A stretch of 6,164 nt of DNA from an uncultured Oscillospiraceae bacterium. GTDB taxonomy: Bacteria; Bacillota; Clostridia; Oscillospirales; Oscillospiraceae. How positions within the stretch are numbered: the stretch's first letter is position 1; each line of letters opens with the position of its first letter. Shown piece after piece: positions 5,566-6,164 of this stretch. Under the pieces are notes generated by a model. That model made no database searches. It had not been told where the DNA came from and was given only the letters and a program-made list of their open reading frames with translations. Made by a program: the position numbers and the translations under genes. The stretch spans positions 1 through 6,164 of the forward strand of contig CAKTED010000098.1 in NCBI GenBank assembly GCA_934546725.1, in the 5' to 3' direction.

Positions 5566-6164
5566 TTATTCGCTTCTCAGGGCAATTACAGGATCCTTCT
5601 TTGCCGCAATTCGAGACGGAATAAGACCTGCAAACATGGTGAGAACTACACTTATTACTATCAGTATGACCGCGCCGGCCACCGGAAGCGATGCGTTGAG
5701 TATCATTATGCCGGTCAGGTGATGGATCACCGCGTTTATCGGTATGCAGAGCAGCAGAGTGATAACAATGCCTATAACGCCCGCGCACAGGCCCACTATA
5801 AGCGTTTCCGCGTTAAATACGCGCGAAACATCGTGCTTTGAAGCGCCTATCGAGCGCAGTATACCGATCTCTCTCGTCCTTTCAAGAACGCTTATATAGG
5901 TTATGATGCCTATCATTATGGAGGATACAACGAGCGAGATGGCCACAAAGGCGATCAGAACATAGGATATGGCATTGATTATCGTGGTTATGGACGACAT
6001 CATAAGCGCCACATAATCCGTATAGCTTATTTTATCCGCCTCGGATACTTTGGCATTATAGTCGCTTATTATATCAGCTACGGCATCCTTGGCTTCAAAG
6101 GATGAGGCATAAATATTGATGGAGGATGGTTTTTCGATATCAACGTATCCGAGAAGCTTAAGGT
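5566..6164 (-). CDS. MacB/FtsX-type ABC transporter permease, C-terminal part (runs off right edge)
   Basis: The frame is open to the right edge, giving the last 198 residues of a longer integral membrane protein. The first 50 visible residues are soluble and extracytoplasmic in this family, with LLGYVDIEKPSSINIYASSF at 3-22. Then come helix 1 (about 60-90), the cytoplasmic loop LERTREIGILRSIGAS at 93-108, which couples to the ATPase, helix 2 (about 118-146) and helix 3 (about 158-181). The end, IPSRIAAKKDPVIALRSE, is the classic C-terminus of MacB/FtsX permeases. This half should pair with an ABC ATPase encoded outside the window; family members export peptides or lipoproteins or act in antimicrobial-peptide resistance, and the substrate here is unknown. 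The GTG at 6010-6012 that could start a shorter protein is internal: family sequence continues upstream of it and a start there would remove part of the conserved domain. Confidence 0.92.
   Translation of the reverse strand, partial: LKLLGYVDIEKPSSINIYASSFEAKDAVADIISDYNAKVSEADKISYTDYVALMMSSITTIINAISYVLIAFVAISLVVSSIMIGIITYISVLERTREIGILRSIGASKHDVSRVFNAETLIVGLCAGVIGIVITLLLCIPINAVIHHLTGIMILNASLPVAGAVILIVISVVLTMFAGLIPSRIAAKKDPVIALRSE

Noticed and set aside
5566..6012. The permease as a complete 148-residue protein starting at GTG 6012
   Set aside because: The same frame continues to the window edge with typical MacB/FtsX extracytoplasmic sequence, so the gene is cut by the window rather than short.

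Overview
The window looks like chromosomal DNA from a Gram-positive anaerobe of the Bacillota, most likely a Clostridia-type gut bacterium. This is an inference from four things: strong AGGAGG-type ribosome binding sites, a lipoprotein with a Gram-positive-style signal peptide, the neighbourhood nnr / LolA-like lipoprotein / alr (close to the Bacillus acpS-ydcC-alr order), and an MtaA/UroD-type methyltransferase of the kind common in anaerobes. No genus can be named. Every supported gene is on the minus strand, so transcription runs from high to low coordinates. Nothing convincing was found on the plus strand.

Reading in the direction of transcription: (1) 6164-5566 is the C-terminal third of a MacB/FtsX-type ABC transporter permease whose start lies outside the window. 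Its 3' untranslated region (5565-5409) holds an imperfect 20-bp inverted repeat enclosing a 66-bp tract with no C on the plus strand (no G in the transcript), followed by a GC-rich terminator-like hairpin. From 5408 to 5345 I see nothing. (2) 5344-4175 is a self-contained unit: a promoter with an extended -10, a short leader with a GC-rich hairpin, a 362-aa MtaA-like methyltransferase, and a long terminator hairpin with a U tract. (3) From 4083 leftwards a second promoter with a very similar layout drives a tightly packed five-gene operon: an AlaX-type alanyl-tRNA editing protein (GTG start), a two-helix membrane protein of unknown function, the bifunctional NAD(P)HX repair enzyme Nnr, a LolA/YdcC-like lipoprotein (TTG start), and alanine racemase, which runs off the left edge.

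The operon genes are separated by 23, -1, 6 and 5 bases and are probably co-transcribed and partly translationally coupled. Together they form a housekeeping and repair set: tRNA-Ala proofreading, repair of hydrated nicotinamide cofactors, and D-alanine supply for the cell wall, with two envelope proteins of unknown role. I see no CRISPR array, tRNA, rRNA, insertion sequence or defence system. The most unusual structure is the inverted-repeat, strand-biased stretch at 5445-5550.
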